Positions 61,591-64,000 of a DNA stretch of 64,000 nt are shown here, piece after piece. The DNA is from Qipengyuania gaetbuli. GTDB taxonomy: Bacteria; Pseudomonadota; Alphaproteobacteria; Sphingomonadales; Sphingomonadaceae. The notes beneath the pieces are model-generated. The model was given only the letters and a program-made list of their open reading frames with translations, made no database searches and was not told the DNA's origin. The translations under genes were made by a program, and so were the position numbers. The stretch covers positions 1,240,001 through 1,304,000 of the forward strand of contig NZ_JAIVLR010000001.1 of assembly GCF_020524765.1 (NCBI RefSeq). The letters are read 5' to 3'. The stretch's first letter is position 1; the number at the start of each line of letters is the position of its first letter.

Positions 61591-63711
61591 ATGACAGCAC
61601 GCATCCGGGCCGCATTCCCGCTCGCCAGCGCCTTTGCGCTTCTCGCCACCCCGCTCGCCGCGCAGGACGCGCGCGCGCCGATGAGCGCCGAAGACCTCGT
61701 CACCATGCCGCGTCTCGGCAGTCCCACGGTCAATCCGGAAGGGACGCTCGCGGTCTATTCGGTCACGACGACCGATCCGGAAGGCTACAAGCGTTCGGGC
61801 AAGCTCTACCTGCGTTCGCTTGCCGACGTGGACAGCGCGCCTATCGAGCTCGACCTCGAAGGATCTTCGGCGAGTTTTGGCAACGACGGCTGGCTCTACT
61901 ACATGGCCGATGGTGCCGGCGACGATGCCACGACGCAGGTCTGGCGCGCCCGCATCGGTTCCGACGGCTCGGTATCGAACGCGGCACAGGTCACCGCCCT
62001 CCCCCGCGCGGTCAATGGCTACAGCGTCGCGCGCGACGGCAGCCGGATCGCCATCTGGACCGACATCGCACGCAGTTGCACGCGTATCGATTGCGATGAC
62101 AGCGCGAAGAAATACCTGCCCGGCCCCGGCGACGGTCGTCTCTACGAAGGCGATGGCGGGTTCTACCGCCACTGGGACAGCTGGGAGACACCGGGTACGC
62201 TCAGCCGCGTATTCGCTTTCCCGCTCGAAAACGGCATCGCCACCGGCACGGGCACGCCCGTGGACGGGCCGCTCGGCGTAGGCGGGCCGAATGGCGACAC
62301 GCCGACCATGCCCTTCGGCGGCGGCGAGGATGTTGCTTGGGCGGCCGATGGCAAGGGCGTGTTCTTCACCGCGCGCGAAGCCGATGCGAAGGAGCCCTAT
62401 TCGACCAATCTCGACATCTGGTTCTCCGACCTGTCGGGCAATGCGCCGGTCAATCTGACCAAGGCCAACGAGGCGCTCGACGCGCTGCCGACCCCTTCGC
62501 CCGATGGCCAGTACCTCGCCTATGTCGCCATGGAACGGCCCACTTACGAGGCGGACCGGCAGGTCATCATGCTGCGCGACCTCAAGACCGGCGTCACCAC
62601 GCCGCTGACCGCGAGTTTCGACCGAAGCTTCGGCAGCATCGCCTGGACCCCGGATTCGCGCTGGATCGTGGCGAGTGCGCAGGACGTCCTCGATACGCCG
62701 GCCTTCCGCATCGATCCGCGGACCGGCGCGGTCGAACGGCTCGACCTGATGGCCGGTAACGAGGCCCACATCGGCAATATCGTCCCGCTGCATGGCGGCG
62801 ACCTGCTGTTCACCCGCGATTCGATCGGCGCGCCGGCCGAGCTGTACCTGTCGCGCGACTGGGCGCAGGCCAAGCCGCTGACGCAGGTCGCCTCGCAGGT
62901 CGTCGGCAAGCTCGCGCCGGTCGTGGTCGAACGTTTCAGCTTCAAGGGCGCGAACGGCAACACCGTCTGGGGCCAGATCACCAAGCTCGACGGGTATGAC
63001 GGCAAGATGCCCGCTATCCTTTACGTCCATGGCGGCCCACAGGGCTCGTTCAACGACGGTTGGTCGAGCCGCTGGAACCCGCGTGTTGTCGCCAGCCAGG
63101 GCTATGCGGTCATCTCGGTCGATTTCCATGGCTCCACCGGATACGGTCAGGCCTTCACCGACGCGATCCGCAACGACTGGGGCGGTAAGCCGCTCGAAGA
63201 CCTCCAGCTTGGCCTTGCCGCCGCGCTCGAGCGGGACAAGCAGATCGACGGCACCCGCGCCTGCGCCATGGGGGCAAGTTACGGCGGCTACATGATGAAC
63301 TGGATTGCCGGGAAATGGCCCGACCGGTTCGACTGCCTGGTGCAGCACGACGGCCTCTTCGACATGCGCAGCTTCTATTACACCACCGAGGAACTGTGGT
63401 TTCCCAAGTGGGAATTCGGCGGAAACTATGCGGAGAACAGCGAGGAATACGAGCGTTGGAACCCGGTCAACCACGTCGACAAGTGGCAGACCCCGATGCT
63501 GGTGATCGCGGGCGAAAAGGACTTCCGTGTGCCCTACACGCAGGGCCTTGCCAGCTTCACGGCCCTGCAGGAGCGCAACATCCCGAGCCAGCTGCTGGTC
63601 TTCCCTTCGGAAAACCACTGGGTGCTGGGCGCCAAGAATTCGCTGCAGTGGCACAACACCGTGTTCGCCTGGCTTGACCGCTGGCTGAAGCCGGACGGCG
63701 CGGGTGAGTAA
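61591..63711 (+). CDS. S9-family prolyl oligopeptidase-type peptidase
   Basis: 706 residues with a signal peptide (LASAFALLATPLAAQD). Residues ~30-420 are a beta-propeller with repeated FGN-like and DGS-like strands; the alpha/beta hydrolase domain follows. The triad is Ser563 in GASYGGYMM, Asp644 in GEKDFRVP and His676 in SENHWV. The YVHGGPQGSFNDGW oxyanion loop is present. The likely cleavage is of short peptides, often after Pro or Ala (dipeptidyl or acylaminoacyl peptidase). Its stop lies inside the next gene's first codons. Confidence 0.9.
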   Translation: MTARIRAAFPLASAFALLATPLAAQDARAPMSAEDLVTMPRLGSPTVNPEGTLAVYSVTTTDPEGYKRSGKLYLRSLADVDSAPIELDLEGSSASFGNDGWLYYMADGAGDDATTQVWRARIGSDGSVSNAAQVTALPRAVNGYSVARDGSRIAIWTDIARSCTRIDCDDSAKKYLPGPGDGRLYEGDGGFYRHWDSWETPGTLSRVFAFPLENGIATGTGTPVDGPLGVGGPNGDTPTMPFGGGEDVAWAADGKGVFFTAREADAKEPYSTNLDIWFSDLSGNAPVNLTKANEALDALPTPSPDGQYLAYVAMERPTYEADRQVIMLRDLKTGVTTPLTASFDRSFGSIAWTPDSRWIVASAQDVLDTPAFRIDPRTGAVERLDLMAGNEAHIGNIVPLHGGDLLFTRDSIGAPAELYLSRDWAQAKPLTQVASQVVGKLAPVVVERFSFKGANGNTVWGQITKLDGYDGKMPAILYVHGGPQGSFNDGWSSRWNPRVVASQGYAVISVDFHGSTGYGQAFTDAIRNDWGGKPLEDLQLGLAAALERDKQIDGTRACAMGASYGGYMMNWIAGKWPDRFDCLVQHDGLFDMRSFYYTTEELWFPKWEFGGNYAENSEEYERWNPVNHVDKWQTPMLVIAGEKDFRVPYTQGLASFTALQERNIPSQLLVFPSENHWVLGAKNSLQWHNTVFAWLDRWLKPDGAGE

Positions 63712-64000
63712 GCTAGAGAAGGCGCAAAGGGCCTTTGCGAAGATCGGCGCTTCAGGGCTGGAGCGCCAGATCTTCCTTTGCGCGGTCAGCGAGAAGCAGA
63801 AATGCTGCTCGCGCGACGAGGGCAAGGCGGCCTGGAACTATCTCAAGAAGCGGCTGAAGGAGCTGGGTCTCGCCGGGCCTGGCGGCAAGGTCCAGCGGAC
63901 CAAGGCCGACTGCCTCCAAGTCTGCGCCAAGGGGCCGATCGCCGTCGTCTGGCCCGATAACGTCTGGTATCATTCGTGCGATGAAGAGGTGCTGGAAGCG
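63704..64000 (+). CDS. Thioredoxin-like [2Fe-2S] ferredoxin protein (3' partial)
   Basis: The frame runs from GTG 63704 (overlapping the previous stop by 8 nt) to the window edge, 99 codons. Cysteines fit the thioredoxin-fold [2Fe-2S] ferredoxin group: IFLCAVSEKQKCCSRDEG (Cys and a second Cys after ~8 residues) and DCLQVCAKGPIAVVWPDNVWYHSC (C-x3-C). Such proteins are ~110-120 residues, so most of it is visible. It may carry electrons or a regulatory cluster. The distal end and any downstream gene lie outside. Confidence 0.82.
   Translation, partial: MSKLEKAQRAFAKIGASGLERQIFLCAVSEKQKCCSRDEGKAAWNYLKKRLKELGLAGPGGKVQRTKADCLQVCAKGPIAVVWPDNVWYHSCDEEVLEA

Noticed and set aside
61576-63825. 749-codon minus-strand frame opposite the S9 peptidase
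   Set aside because: Same shadow effect; the peptidase has signal peptide and full triad on the plus strand.

Overview
The window looks like a 64 kb piece of a chromosome from an alphaproteobacterium, most likely a sphingomonad of the Erythrobacteraceae type. This is inferred from gene content (PopZ, MmcB behind a GTTC-N7-GTTC LexA box, UrcA and DUF2141 proteins, a TolC gene preceded by a Pcm-like gene, an SUF operon headed by an Rrf2 regulator), from high GC with GC-rich wobble positions, and from many ATGA/GTGA stop-start overlaps. I see no insertion sequence, integrase, prophage or CRISPR array. Most of it is ordinary, tightly packed core genome.

Layout. 1-3.5 kb: the tail of what may be a lasso-peptide (RiPP) cluster, an asparagine-synthetase-like cyclase cut by the window edge followed by an ABC exporter. 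3.5-12.6 kb: a DUF2141 protein, a two-gene lipid operon (diacylglycerol-kinase-like plus Tam41-like CDP-DAG synthase candidate), tRNA-Arg(CCG), LexA-controlled mmcB, a sterol-desaturase-family hydroxylase with a second DUF2141 protein, a large acidic PAS-like protein, an App1-type phosphatidate phosphatase and an esterase. 12.6-19.6 kb: periplasmic quality control (M48/TPR protease, DsbA), an HD protein, a LytS/LytTR pair, nadC, RNase T2. 19.6-21.8 kb: an AraC and a LysR regulator in a patch of lower GC. 21.8-33.6 kb: housekeeping genes (tadA, rpmB, xseA, purD, adenosine kinase) mixed with envelope enzymes.

33.6-39.8 kb is a complete minus-strand SUF iron-sulphur operon: sufR, sufB, a DUF559 gene, sufC, sufD, sufS, a DUF59 (SufT-like) gene, sufA and a 61-codon ORF. 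All junctions overlap by 1-14 nt except the last, which has an 8-nt gap. 39.9-41.15 kb holds an AraC regulator and a 356-bp gap in which a minus-strand intrinsic terminator with no upstream gene points to an unannotated small RNA. 41.15-51 kb: pyrD, gamma-glutamyltransferase, acyl-CoA ligase, aquaporin, a ThiS-ThiG fusion, MerC, ctaA and cutA. 51-64 kb: rplM-rpsI, a phosphoesterase/lipid-kinase pair, urcA, a second LytS/LytTR pair, class I fumarase, pcm-tolC, popZ, an S9 peptidase and the start of a [2Fe-2S] ferredoxin-like gene.

The strongest candidates for something undescribed are the small RNA at about 40930-41036, the DUF559 protein inside the SUF operon with an apparently lost catalytic Glu, the Tam41-like/lipid-kinase operon, and the lasso-type cyclase/exporter pair whose precursor must lie left of the window. 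Several regulatory sites (phased direct repeats at 3484, a hairpin burying the App1 start codon, a palindrome before sufR, a GANTC cluster at popZ) were found by eye and are untested.
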